64,000 bases of DNA from Bacillus sp. REN16. Its GTDB lineage: Bacteria > Bacillota > Bacilli > Bacillales > Bacillaceae_L. The notes below the pieces were generated by a model. It ran no database searches, had not been told where the DNA came from, and saw only the letters and a list, made by a program, of their open reading frames with translations. This document shows positions 1 through 8,068 of this stretch, piece by piece. How positions within the stretch are numbered: position 1 is the first letter of the stretch; each line of letters starts with the position of its first letter. The stretch is taken from contig NZ_JAJFZK010000006.1 in assembly GCF_020731355.1 (NCBI RefSeq), forward strand, positions 248,001-312,000, written 5' to 3'. A program made the position numbers and the translations under genes.

Positions 1-1
1 C

Positions 2-1093
2 TCTTCATCGATCATGCTAATCAATGAGCTTGATCGGAATCAAATCCCTTTTTATATAAAAGATTCTGATAATCGATTTTTCTCACATTGGGTCGTCAAA
101 GACATCTTGAATTTTATGAGAATGACTTTTACAGATAAACGAGTCGATATTTTCCAGCAAATTTACACGAAATGCGGCTTTTATTTATCTAGAGAACAAT
201 TGTTCGAATTGGCAAAAAAGAAGCCAACTGAATCCATTTTTGAACGACTTTTACAAAATAAAGGCTTGAAGGACTATCAAGTGAAGCAAATTCAAGCATG
301 TCAGAAAACCTTTCAACAAATGAAGGGGGCTAAACCACTTAAAGCGATTAAGTTCATTAGAAATGATCTTGGGTATGATAAAACAATAAAGGAAATGAGC
401 AAGAAGCTTGGATTTAAAACGGATTACTTGTTCAGCGTACTTCAAACACTTGAGGAAATTGCCGATACACTCGATACGATGGAACAATTTGCAGAACGAT
501 TAAAGCATCTCGAAAATCTGATGAAAGTTTCAAAATTTAATAAGAATAAAGATGCGATCACCCTTTCCACCTTTCATAGCTCAAAAGGGCTTGAGTTTAA
601 AAAGGTTTATATGATTGATCTGATTGAAGGAGTGATTCCATCACATGATGAGATTAATAAATATAAGGATGGCGAAAGGGCACTCATGGAAGAAGCCGTT
701 CGACTATTTTATGTTGGGATGACCCGTGCTGAACAAGAGCTAGAGCTCTTATCCTATAAAAAGCAAAATGGAAAAGAGGTTGCCCAGTCTCGGTTTGTGG
801 CAAATGTAAAAAATATCATATCTCCTCCGGCTAGAGCAGCTGCACTGGAGCCTCAGAAAAAGCATTTACGAGAAAATTCGGTTGTCCCTTATAATCCAAA
901 TGCGATTAGAAAGGCTGAAGAAATTAGAGAGGGATTGGTCGTAAAACATCGTGTCTTTGGGCACGGAACAATTGTTTCAGTCACTGGAGATAGAATTGAG
1001 ATTCAATTTCACAAAGAGAAGAAAGCTTTACTGCTTGAAACCTGTTTAGACATGGGGTTGTTGGAGCCGACAGAGGGAATACAAGTTAAATAA
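2..1093 (+). CDS. UvrD/Rep-family DNA helicase, C-terminal part (5' end outside window)
   Basis: This is the C-terminal part of a superfamily 1 ATP-dependent DNA helicase. The reading frame is open from base 2, so the ATG at 14 is probably internal and the motor's Walker A part lies outside the window. What is visible is helicase motif V (STFHSSKGLEF, near residue 187 counted from that ATG) and motif VI (FYVGMTRAEQ). A C-terminal tail contains VFGHGTIVSVTGDRIEIQF, a small beta-barrel-like segment as in PcrA/YjcD-type helicases. Bacillus YjcD is the closest family I can suggest from this tail, but UvrD or PcrA paralogues are possible. A short hairpin follows the stop. Confidence 0.85.
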   Translation, partial: SSSIMLINELDRNQIPFYIKDSDNRFFSHWVVKDILNFMRMTFTDKRVDIFQQIYTKCGFYLSREQLFELAKKKPTESIFERLLQNKGLKDYQVKQIQACQKTFQQMKGAKPLKAIKFIRNDLGYDKTIKEMSKKLGFKTDYLFSVLQTLEEIADTLDTMEQFAERLKHLENLMKVSKFNKNKDAITLSTFHSSKGLEFKKVYMIDLIEGVIPSHDEINKYKDGERALMEEAVRLFYVGMTRAEQELELLSYKKQNGKEVAQSRFVANVKNIISPPARAAALEPQKKHLRENSVVPYNPNAIRKAEEIREGLVVKHRVFGHGTIVSVTGDRIEIQFHKEKKALLLETCLDMGLLEPTEGIQVK

Positions 1094-1100
1094 CAATAAA

Positions 1101-1121
1101 GGAAAGGTACAAAACCTTTCC
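1101..1121. terminator. Bidirectional hairpin between helicase and LapA-domain gene
   Basis: An 8-bp perfect stem (GGAAAGGT / ACCTTTCC) with a 5-nt loop lies between two convergent genes. T-rich sequence flanks both sides, so it can serve either strand. Confidence 0.6.
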
Positions 1122-1124
1122 TCA

Positions 1125-1445
1125 TTATTTACTATCTGCTTTTTCTGTTGTTTCTACTTCTGTACTTTTCCCGGAAGGCGTTTCTTCAACCATTGTACCA
1201 TTAAGTTGCTGTAACTCTTTCTCAAGCTTTTTGATTTGTCTTTGCTGCTTGAATTGGCGGAGAATACCGAACATACCTACAATCAGTCCACCAAGTAAAG
1301 CTGAACCCAAAATGATTAAAATAAGTGGAATCTCTGTATAACCAAACACAAAATTAACTCTTACAGAATCCACATTTACAACAGCAAATATTGCGATAAT
1401 TAGTGCAAATATAAGTCCTAATATTAAGTTCCACTGGAATCTCAA
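1125..1445 (-). CDS. LapA-domain (DUF1049) membrane protein, YrvD-like
   Basis: A small membrane protein with two N-terminal transmembrane segments (about residues 5-25 and 37-60) followed by a charged coiled-coil-like tail (KQQRQIKKLEKELQQL) and a polar end. This layout matches the LapA/DUF1049 family, represented in Bacillus by YrvD. The molecular role in Gram-positive bacteria is unclear. I take the TTG at 1445 as start because AAGGAG lies 9 nt upstream of it. The upstream TTG at 1454 directly abuts the ribosome-binding site. Its promoter region carries a 20-bp tandem repeat (1461-1540). Confidence 0.75.
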   Translation of the reverse strand: MRFQWNLILGLIFALIIAIFAVVNVDSVRVNFVFGYTEIPLILIILGSALLGGLIVGMFGILRQFKQQRQIKKLEKELQQLNGTMVEETPSGKSTEVETTEKADSK

Positions 1446-1460
1446 AACATACAACTCCTT

Positions 1461-1540
1461 AACTCATCTAATTGCACTTTATTCTGGATAATTGCGCTAT
1501 AATCTAGATAATTGCGCGTTATTCCTGATAATTGCATTTT
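1461..1540. repeat. Four-copy 20-bp tandem repeat
   Basis: Four consecutive 20-bp units begin at 1461, 1481, 1501 and 1521. All carry the core TAATTGC, and three carry GATAATTGC. The middle two are the best conserved; the outer two are diverged. The array starts 15 bp upstream of the chosen start of the LapA-domain gene, inside its likely leader or promoter region. Confidence 0.8.
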
Positions 1541-1718
1541 ATTATTATCTTACCCATTTTAGCAAAACATGTTCCTACTGAAAACCAATTATTCGAAATC
1601 CAGTTAAAAACTATTATATAATTGACATATTAAAGCAAAAGGATTAACAGTTGCGGAAAATAGAAGTGGACTATTCATTACGATGGAAATTCGCAATAAC
1701 AAAGAGGAGTGCTGACCA

Positions 1719-2003
1719 ATGGTGACTGAAATATACTTAAATGATTACAAATTGGAAGTTTCTAATTATCAGGAAGACAATAGTAATGATATTTTATTAG
1801 TAAAAATCGATTTTAAAGTATCTCATGCAGATTACCATGATGTAACCACACTTTTATATAAAGGGAATTTTGATTTAAAGGTTCCTGATCGAAATATTGC
1901 TTGTAAAGTTTCAATCCAAGAATACTCAACCTCAATTACGAATCTTTATGAAAAGGATCAGGTTGGGGTCTTCACACTAACACTAAGAGAAATGAGAGAG
2001 TAG
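1719..2003 (+). CDS. DUF3219 family protein (YkvR-like)
   Basis: A 94-residue soluble acidic protein without signal peptide or membrane segment. The wording of the sequence, notably the central DYHDVTTLLYKGNFDLKVP and the following STSITNLYEK, matches my memory of the small Bacillus-restricted DUF3219 family (YkvR in B. subtilis), whose function is unknown. The ATG is preceded by AAAGAGGAG at a suitable distance. The next gene, an LLM-class oxidoreductase, begins 12 bp after the stop with its own ribosome-binding site, so the two are probably co-transcribed. Confidence 0.65.
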   Translation: MVTEIYLNDYKLEVSNYQEDNSNDILLVKIDFKVSHADYHDVTTLLYKGNFDLKVPDRNIACKVSIQEYSTSITNLYEKDQVGVFTLTLREMRE

Positions 2004-2015
2004 GAGGGAGTTAAG

Positions 2016-3023
2016 ATGAAATTAAGTATTTTAGATCAAGCTCCTATTTCGGCTAATCAAACACCTCAGGAAGCATTGTTTGAGTCAATGAAACTAGCTC
2101 AAGCAGGTGAACGATTAGGCTACACAAGATATTGGATTGCTGAGCATCACGATTTATCTGGTCTGGCATGCCCGGCACCGGAAGTTATGCTTGGCTATAT
2201 TGGTGCTCAAACAAAATCTATACGAATTGGTTCTGGCGCTGTTTTGCTTCCTCACTATAAACCATATAAAGTAGCCGAGGTCTACAATATGCTTGCAACC
2301 CTCTTTCCAAATCGTATAGACATCGGTATTGGCAGGGCGCCTGGTGGCTCTGCTGAAGCGGCCAACGCGTTATCTGATAATTTTTTACAACAGGTATGGA
2401 AGATGCCAGAATTAATCGATTTGCTACTTCATTTTATACATAATGATTTTCCTGCTGATCATGAATTTGCTAACCTTATAGCTTCTCCAATACCATCAAC
2501 ACCGCCTGTGCCTTGGTTATTAGGCACGAGCAAAAAAAGTGCCATACTTGCTGCGGAAAAAGGGGTAGCATACACATTCGGACTGTTCATGAGCGACAAT
2601 GATGGCGTTGAAATCGTCAAGGAATACATTAATAACTTCACACCTCGAATAGAAGGGGACAAATCACAAGTGATTGTAACTGTATCTGCTATTTGTGCTG
2701 AGACCAAGGAGAAAGCAGAAGACATCGCATTAAGTTCATATGTGTGGGCTAAGCAAAAAGAGAAGAGGGAAGGGAAGGAAGGCATTCCATCCTTTTCAGA
2801 AGCAAAGGAATACTTAGAAAAGGAAAATCTCCATGAAGGCTTTGATAATTTCAAACAAAAAGCCGTCATTGGAACCCCAAAATTTGTGAAAGAAAGACTT
2901 CAAGAAATTAAACAGGCATACCAAGCCGATGAAATCATGATCGTTACAATTACACACTCCCCAGAGGACAGAATCAAATCCTATGAGTTAATCGCCAGAG
3001 AGGTAGGGCTCGCAACAATATGA
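2016..3023 (+). CDS. Luciferase-like (LLM class) flavin-dependent oxidoreductase
   Basis: A 335-residue TIM-barrel protein of the bacterial luciferase family, subgroup 'MsnO8-like'. Such enzymes use reduced FMN or F420 to oxidise small organic substrates; the substrate here cannot be read from sequence. Typical family signatures are the N-terminal SILDQAPIS, then YWIAEHHD around residue 40, SIRIGSGAVLLPHY around residue 72, and RIDIGIGRAPGG near residue 100. The gene is preceded by GGAGGGAG and lies 12 bp after the DUF3219 gene. A terminator hairpin follows. Length and motifs look intact. Confidence 0.85.
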   Translation: MKLSILDQAPISANQTPQEALFESMKLAQAGERLGYTRYWIAEHHDLSGLACPAPEVMLGYIGAQTKSIRIGSGAVLLPHYKPYKVAEVYNMLATLFPNRIDIGIGRAPGGSAEAANALSDNFLQQVWKMPELIDLLLHFIHNDFPADHEFANLIASPIPSTPPVPWLLGTSKKSAILAAEKGVAYTFGLFMSDNDGVEIVKEYINNFTPRIEGDKSQVIVTVSAICAETKEKAEDIALSSYVWAKQKEKREGKEGIPSFSEAKEYLEKENLHEGFDNFKQKAVIGTPKFVKERLQEIKQAYQADEIMIVTITHSPEDRIKSYELIAREVGLATI

Positions 3024-3030
3024 ATAAATA

Positions 3031-3061
3031 AGCCACGAAACATTTTGTTCCGTGGCTTTTA
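3031..3061. terminator. Bidirectional terminator
   Basis: A stem AGCCACG / CGTGGCT, extended by AAC/GTT after one mismatch, is followed by TTTT. It lies between the convergent LLM oxidoreductase and AI-2E permease genes. Confidence 0.75.
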
Positions 3062-3062
3062 T

Positions 3063-4163
3063 TCATATATCTGCCGTAAGTTCTGCCTTTTTCTTTGCTT
3101 TTAGGAATTTTGCAATATTGATGACAATTGTTTTAACTACGGCATAGGTTGGAATTGCTAAAATCATTCCCAACACACCTGCCAGATTTCCCGCTGCAAG
3201 CAAAAGGATGATAATCGTAGCAGGATGTGTATCTAAAGTTTTCCCAAGAATTAAAGGGGAGAGGACATTTCCTTCAATTTGCTGTGCAATTACAATTACT
3301 ACCACCACTAATGCAGCCTTCATAGGGGAGTCAAATAGTGCCACAATTACGGCAGGAGCACCCCCTAGAAGTGGTCCAACATACGGAATAATATTTGTCA
3401 CTGCAACAATCAATGCCATCACAAGTGCAAACGGTAAATCGATAATCAGATACCCGATAAAAGATAATGTTCCAACAGCTAAAGCCACTGTAACCTGCCC
3501 TTGAATATAAGCAGAAAGTGTTTCGCCTGTTTCTTTTAAAATTGTAAGGGCTTCGTCCCTGTATACTGACGGGAAAAACCTTGCAATCGCGTGCGGCAAG
3601 CGGTCGCCGTCCTTAAACATATAGAATAATAGAAACGGTACAGTTACAAGGATGATTGCGATACTCGTTACAACCCCAATAATTTGAGTAATTCCACCCG
3701 TAATACGATTTGGGATCGTATTCGCAAATGCAATTAGTTTTTCTTCCATTGTGTTCAAAAGATCCTGCTGTTCAGCTTGAATCCACTTGAATTCTGATGA
3801 TTTGGAGAAATCCTCGAAAAAGTCCATCGCTTGATTCGCATACCCTGGTAAGGCATTTCCGAGAGCCGTAAATTGATTTGAAATAATCGGAACTAAATTC
3901 ACGCCTGCAATTACGAGCAACCCAAAAAATACAATATAAATAATTAATATCCCTAGGCTTTTTGGAACTTTATGGCGATGAAGAAATTTGACGACGGGAT
4001 TTAAAAGAAAATAAAGAAAGCCAGTGATCAAAATCGGGAAAAAGACTGTTGAAAAAAATACACCGATTGGTTTAAATAAAAACGTAATTTTCGTAGAAAC
4101 AAAGATAATCGTTAAAATTAATAGGACTTGAATAAGCCAATATTGTAATTTCTTTTTCGACAA
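3063..4163 (-). CDS. AI-2E family transporter (PerM/YdbI type)
   Basis: A 366-residue polytopic membrane protein of the AI-2 exporter superfamily. These proteins have about eight transmembrane segments, and characterised relatives export AI-2 or move Na+/H+. Two N-terminal hydrophobic segments are followed by a soluble region (about residues 100-150), then by the family's conserved stretch containing NIIPYVGPLLGG and by several further membrane segments. The start is a TTG with AAGAAGG about 7 nt upstream. The gene lies downstream of the phn genes on the same strand, separated by 86 bp with no obvious terminator, so read-through is possible. The substrate is not predictable. Confidence 0.85.
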   Translation of the reverse strand: MSKKKLQYWLIQVLLILTIIFVSTKITFLFKPIGVFFSTVFFPILITGFLYFLLNPVVKFLHRHKVPKSLGILIIYIVFFGLLVIAGVNLVPIISNQFTALGNALPGYANQAMDFFEDFSKSSEFKWIQAEQQDLLNTMEEKLIAFANTIPNRITGGITQIIGVVTSIAIILVTVPFLLFYMFKDGDRLPHAIARFFPSVYRDEALTILKETGETLSAYIQGQVTVALAVGTLSFIGYLIIDLPFALVMALIVAVTNIIPYVGPLLGGAPAVIVALFDSPMKAALVVVVIVIAQQIEGNVLSPLILGKTLDTHPATIIILLLAAGNLAGVLGMILAIPTYAVVKTIVINIAKFLKAKKKAELTADI

Positions 4164-4249
4164 AGTATGTACCTTCTTTTCTATTTATATACTTGAAGTA
4201 TAACAATTCACGAAAAAGAATACAATTACTACCTTCATAGGGATTACTT

Positions 4250-4987
4250 TCATGAATGGTAGGTCTGATCAAACATTTCCTGTGTAAAATCATCCGGCTT
4301 TCCGTCAAAAATGATTTCCCCTTTTTTTAGGGTAATCAGTCTTGTTGCAAACTGTTTAGCAAGGTCCACATCATGAAGATTTATTACGGATAAAAGTCTG
4401 TGACGGTCATGTAATTCTTTGAGTAATGTAAAGATGCGATTGGAAGTTCCCGGATCTAAGCTTGCAACCGGTTCATCTCCAAGAAAAACACGTGGCTTTT
4501 GCAATAAGGCCCGCGCAATCCCTACACGTTGCTTTTGACCACCGCTCAAATGTTCAATCCGACGATTCTCAAATTCAGAAAGGCCCACAATATCCAAAAT
4601 ACGTTTTGCATTTTCAATTTCATCCTTAGAAAATATCCCAATCAAATTTTTCACCGAACTTCGATAGCCGAACATACCTGTTAACGTATTTTGTAAAACC
4701 GTCAAACGGGGAATCAGGTTAAAATGTTGAAAAATCATTCCGATTTCCCTTCGGATGAGGCGCTGTTGTTCCTTATTTTTATTTGTAAATGGTTCCCCAT
4801 TCCAATAAACTTCACCACTTGTTGGCTGCTGTAAGCCATTCATACAACGGATGAGCGTCGATTTCCCAGCTCCGCTTTTTCCGAGAACACAGACAAATTC
4901 ACCTTCATTCAATCTAAGATTAACAGATGAGAGAGCAGGGCGGTCTGTATTCGGATAATAGACAGTAACATCTGTTAATTTAATCAT
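4250..4987 (-). CDS. phnC: PhnC-type ABC transporter ATP-binding protein
   Basis: The ATPase of an ABC importer of the phosphonate family. Walker A (GKSGAGKST), the Q-loop region, the signature LSGGQKQR and Walker B (VFLGDEP) are all present, together with the family's closing H (NLHDVDLA). I prefer the ATG at 4987, which has GTGGAG about 9 nt upstream. The GTG at 5002 directly follows the phnE stop and has no good ribosome-binding site. It is the last gene of phnD-phnE-phnC. Members of this family import phosphonates, phosphite or related oxyanions, and substrate identity depends on the PhnD protein. Confidence 0.88.
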   Translation of the reverse strand: MIKLTDVTVYYPNTDRPALSSVNLRLNEGEFVCVLGKSGAGKSTLIRCMNGLQQPTSGEVYWNGEPFTNKNKEQQRLIRREIGMIFQHFNLIPRLTVLQNTLTGMFGYRSSVKNLIGIFSKDEIENAKRILDIVGLSEFENRRIEHLSGGQKQRVGIARALLQKPRVFLGDEPVASLDPGTSNRIFTLLKELHDRHRLLSVINLHDVDLAKQFATRLITLKKGEIIFDGKPDDFTQEMFDQTYHS

Positions 4988-5002
4988 TTCTTTGCTCTCC
5001 AC

Positions 5003-5758
5003 TTAAATCACCTTATTTCTGACATAGCTTCCAAATGAATCTACCAAAATCACAATAATCATGATTAAGAACACATCCAAAGAAACGGAAGAATATTGAA
5101 AACTTTTAAAATCATTAAAGAGACGTTGACCAATGCCGCCTCCACCAATAAAACCAAGAATGAGGGAGGTTCTGATCGCAACCTCAAAACGGTAAAAATA
5201 TTGGGACAAAACATTTGGCCAAATTTGTGGAAGAATGCTAAAAAGGGATGCCCACCAGTTTTTTGAACCAACTGCCCTCATGGCCTCGTGCGGACCAGGT
5301 TCTGCCGATTCAATCAGTTCAGAAATCAATTTTCCAAGAACTCCGATATTATGAAACATGATAGCTAGGACGGCAGGGAAGGGCCCAAGCCCCAACGCTG
5401 TTAATAATATTAAGCCGAATACAATTTCTGGAATAGATCGAACAAAGCTCATTAAAACCCTTGTAAAATTGAAAACAATTGCAGATGGTGACGTATTTTT
5501 GGCAGCTAGAAAACTAATCGATAAAGCAATAATAAGCCCAAAAACACTTCCTAAAAAAGCCATCGCAAGTGTCTCAGCACTATCCCTTAGCAACTGGGAC
5601 AAAGCTGAAAAATCCATAGGAAACCATTGTGAGAGGAAATCAATCATATTTCGAAAATCACGAAATTTTGAAAGATCAAATTCGGTTAATCTCATACTCA
5701 CAAACATCGCAAATACTAGAAGAACTACATAAAGGAAAGTAGCTCGTTTAAACCACAT
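5003..5758 (-). CDS. phnE: PhnE-type ABC transporter permease
   Basis: A 251-residue inner-membrane permease with about six predicted transmembrane segments. The ABC-permease cytoplasmic loop appears as EAMRAVGSKNWWASLFSILPQIWP, read in two parts around residue 165. It pairs with the PhnC ATPase encoded immediately downstream and with the PhnD lipoprotein encoded 11 bp upstream. A second hydrophobic region near the C-terminus ends in FGSYVRNKVI. The protein is a single permease and not a fused two-permease form. Confidence 0.86.
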   Translation of the reverse strand: MWFKRATFLYVVLLVFAMFVSMRLTEFDLSKFRDFRNMIDFLSQWFPMDFSALSQLLRDSAETLAMAFLGSVFGLIIALSISFLAAKNTSPSAIVFNFTRVLMSFVRSIPEIVFGLILLTALGLGPFPAVLAIMFHNIGVLGKLISELIESAEPGPHEAMRAVGSKNWWASLFSILPQIWPNVLSQYFYRFEVAIRTSLILGFIGGGGIGQRLFNDFKSFQYSSVSLDVFLIMIIVILVDSFGSYVRNKVI

Positions 5759-5769
5759 GACGATCAGCT

Positions 5770-6660
5770 CTATTCATTTATAATTCCTTGTTTTATAGCA
5801 GCCCGACGGATACTTTCATAGTCCTCATTAGAAGCTTCTGTAAATCCGCTGGCACCAAAAGCAGCTAGGATTTCTTCATCATCGATAGCTAAAAAGGCAT
5901 CCTTTAGTTTTTGAATGGTATCCTCATCCGTGTCTTTATGAACTGCCCATGGATATTGGAATAATTTTTCTGATTGCCAGATTGTTTTTATTAATGTGCC
6001 ATTAATTTTTCCTGACTCAACAAGCTGATTATAGATCGCACTATCAATGGCACCAGCGCCGACCTGTTGATTTTGAACAGCCAAGGCAGTTGCATCGTGA
6101 GACCCTGTATATCGGACAGATTTAAATTGGTTAACATCCTCAGATTCGAAAACTCCACGATCTTTTAGTTCAATAGAAGGGATGAGGGAACCTGATGTTG
6201 AGTTAATATCACCAAATGCAAAATCAATTTCCTTAGATTTTGCAACCAAATCTTCTATTGAATTTAATGGGCTATCTTTATGAGTGATGATATAAGAATG
6301 ATAGAATGGTTCACCGTCAATCAATTGCGTAATAATTGCTTTCGCCCCACTTTTTTCATGAGCTACTACATAGGTTAATGGACCAAAATATGCCATATCA
6401 ATTTTATTATAATTCATCGCTTCAACAACACCGTTATAATCAGGATACACCTCAACTGATACTTTACGGTTTAATTCCTTTGTTAAAATGGATTGAAGCT
6501 TATCCATAGCCGTTTCCATTTCACCAACCGTCTGGACAGGAATAACTCCGATTGTAAAAGGCTTTTCCTCCTCATTAATATTCTCATCAGCATTTGAACC
6601 GCATGCTGTTAGTAGTATGATAAAAACTAGCCAAATTGTATAAATCATTCTCTTTTTCAA
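5770..6660 (-). CDS. phnD: PhnD-like substrate-binding lipoprotein
   Basis: A substrate-binding lipoprotein of the PhnD / phosphate-phosphite-phosphonate family. The N-terminus is a lipoprotein signal with lipobox LLTAC, so the protein is anchored outside the membrane. The mature part contains the family features DMAYFGPLTYV and, later, GDINSTSGSLIPS, where the ligand-binding Ser/Thr residues sit. I choose the TTG at 6660, which has GAGG 8 nt upstream; a GTG at 6669 is possible. The PhnD fold binds phosphonates, phosphite (PtxB) or arsenite (AioX), so the ligand is open. The position next to selD makes a selenium oxyanion conceivable, but that is inference only. Confidence 0.82.
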   Translation of the reverse strand: MKKRMIYTIWLVFIILLTACGSNADENINEEEKPFTIGVIPVQTVGEMETAMDKLQSILTKELNRKVSVEVYPDYNGVVEAMNYNKIDMAYFGPLTYVVAHEKSGAKAIITQLIDGEPFYHSYIITHKDSPLNSIEDLVAKSKEIDFAFGDINSTSGSLIPSIELKDRGVFESEDVNQFKSVRYTGSHDATALAVQNQQVGAGAIDSAIYNQLVESGKINGTLIKTIWQSEKLFQYPWAVHKDTDEDTIQKLKDAFLAIDDEEILAAFGASGFTEASNEDYESIRRAAIKQGIINE

Positions 6661-6713
6661 AATAGACACCTCTTAAATCATATTGTTTTTGTTATTATTT
6701 CCTAACCACGTAA

Positions 6714-6737
6714 AAAGGACTCAGTTTCGAGTCCTTT
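6714..6737. terminator. Terminator of selD
   Basis: A perfect 9-bp stem (AAAGGACTC / GAGTCCTTT) with a 6-nt loop, followed on the minus strand by TTTTTACG. It overlaps the selD stop codon and separates selD from phnDEC, so the two units probably have separate transcripts with some read-through. Confidence 0.7.
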
Positions 6738-7788
6738 AAACTACCTTAATAAAACCGGGATTTTCGCTTGTAACTTCACCAATGATGCTCGCTTCTACAT
6801 TCTTTTCATGAAGCTCTAGCAACATTTTTTCGGCTTCAGCTTCCGGAACGGATACTAGGAGTCCGCCAGATGTAATCGCATCACATAAAATGAGTTGGTC
6901 AAGTTCGTCTAAATTAGAATTATAATCCACTCTGTCAGCAATCCAAGTATGATTTTTCTTTGTTCCACCAGGAACTACCTTTTGTTCAGCAAGCTCTTTT
7001 GTTCTTGGTAAAATAGGGACATTTGCAAACTGAATGGTCATCCCTACATTGCTTCCTTCAGCCATTTCCATTGCATGGCCAAGAAGACCAAACCCCGTTA
7101 CATCGGTACAGGCATGGACCTGATAGTTGTCCATTACCTCAGCAGCATTCTTATTCAATGTTGCCATGACTTCAGTTACTTTTTTAATATCCTCTCGTTC
7201 TAAAAGATCTCTTTTAATCGCTGTGGTTAAAATCCCAACACCGATCGGCTTCGTTAAGATAAGCCGATCACCCGGCTTAGCACCAGCATTTGCACGAATT
7301 CGATCTGGATGAACTGTACCGGTTACAGATAAGCCGAATTTCGGTTCTTTGTCATCGATGGAGTGACCACCGACTAATGAGGCACCTGATTCTCTCACTT
7401 TTTCACCAGCACCCGCTAGAATCTCCGCTAAAATACTTTTATCCAAAGTATTGATAGGGAAGGCAACGATATTCATTACCGTAATTGGCTTTCCTCCCAT
7501 TGCATAGACATCACTTAGAGCATTTGCAGCGGCAATTTGCCCAAACATATAAGGGTCGTCCACAATTGGTGTAAAAAAGTCCAGTGTTTGCACAAGTGCA
7601 AGCTCATCATTGATTTTATATACTCCTGCATCATCAGGGGTATCGAGACCAACTAATAGATTTGGATTTGGTGTAGCTTTCGGCAAATGACGCAGAACCT
7701 GCGTCAGGTCCTCAGGACCGATTTTGCATCCTCAGCCAGCTTTTGTTGAAAGGGAGGTTAATTTAATGATTTCTTCCTTCTTAGACAT
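6736..7788 (-). CDS. selD: Selenophosphate synthase, selenoprotein form (UGA = Sec19)
   Basis: SelD makes selenophosphate, the selenium donor for Sec-tRNA, from selenide and ATP. Uninterrupted translation gives only a 316-residue protein from a TTG at 7686, missing the catalytic loop. Reading through the TGA at 7732-7734 restores it: from the ATG at 7788 (GGAG 8 nt upstream) the protein is 350 residues and contains KAG-U-GCKI. This aligns with AGCGCKI of E. coli SelD, whose Cys17 and Lys20 are catalytic. The TGA therefore replaces the catalytic Cys codon. Downstream motifs DDAGVY, TLDFFTPIVDDPY, GGHSID and DVTGFGLLGHA are standard. A perfect hairpin lies 25 nt downstream of the TGA. The tRNA-Sec gene is immediately upstream on the same strand and selB is divergent. 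Confidence 0.95.
7688..7719 (-). promoter_or_regulatory. Candidate bacterial SECIS hairpin(s) in selD
   Basis: In transcript order after the TGA come a small hairpin (GGTCC-TGA-GGACC, 7707-7719) and then a perfect 8-bp stem with a 3-nt loop (TGACGCAG-GTT-CTGCGTCA, 7688-7706). Bacterial SECIS elements are hairpins within the coding region just downstream of the UGA and are bound by the SelB C-terminal domain. Which of the two stems SelB recognises is not clear. The first lies 12 nt after the UGA, the spacing most like known elements. Their presence inside coding sequence supports recoding. Confidence 0.65.
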
Positions 7789-7836
7789 CAACATCACTCC
7801 TTCCACATTATTTTATATCAAATTTAATATCAATAT

Positions 7837-7934
7837 TGGCGGGACTGTGTGGGAATCGAACCCACCGGAGACGACACGCGCCTCCCTTACGGGTTTTGAA
7901 GACCCAGGGGGACACCAGCACCCCAGCCAACCCC
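7837..7934 (-). tRNA. selC: tRNA-Sec (anticodon TCA)
   Basis: A 98-nt selenocysteine tRNA with encoded CCA. Reading the minus strand, the anticodon loop is CT-TCA-AA on a 5-bp stem (TGGGT/ACCCG). It has a long variable arm with a 7-bp stem (GGAGGCG / CGTCTCC), and a T arm GTGGG-TTCGATT-CCCAC followed by ACAGTCCC-G-CCA. The acceptor 5' strand is GGGGTTGG, which pairs over seven positions with two G-U wobbles; position 8 is an apparent G-A mismatch. The D stem starts GGGG and closes with CCCC. The gene lies 48 bp upstream of the selD start and is probably co-transcribed with it. Confidence 0.93.
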
Positions 7935-7951
7935 AATATAGAACAACTTTC

Positions 7952-7981
7952 ATTATAAACAGTAAACTCTTTTATAGGCAA
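7952..7981 (-). promoter_or_regulatory. Sigma-A promoter for tRNA-Sec / selD
   Basis: On the minus strand, TTGCCT (7976-7981) is separated by 18 bp from a consensus TATAAT (7952-7957). The tRNA 5' end follows 17 bp after the -10 box, placing the start a few bases before the mature tRNA. In the same divergent gap, TTGAAT (7998-8003) with TAAAGT (8022-8027, 18-bp spacer) could drive selB, but this is weaker. Confidence 0.65.
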
Positions 7982-8068
7982 ATAATAATCATCAAGCTTG
8001 AATTATTCACATTCAAACTAGTAAAGTAGATAGAAGAAAAGACGGAAAATAACGGGGAGGTGGCAGGC

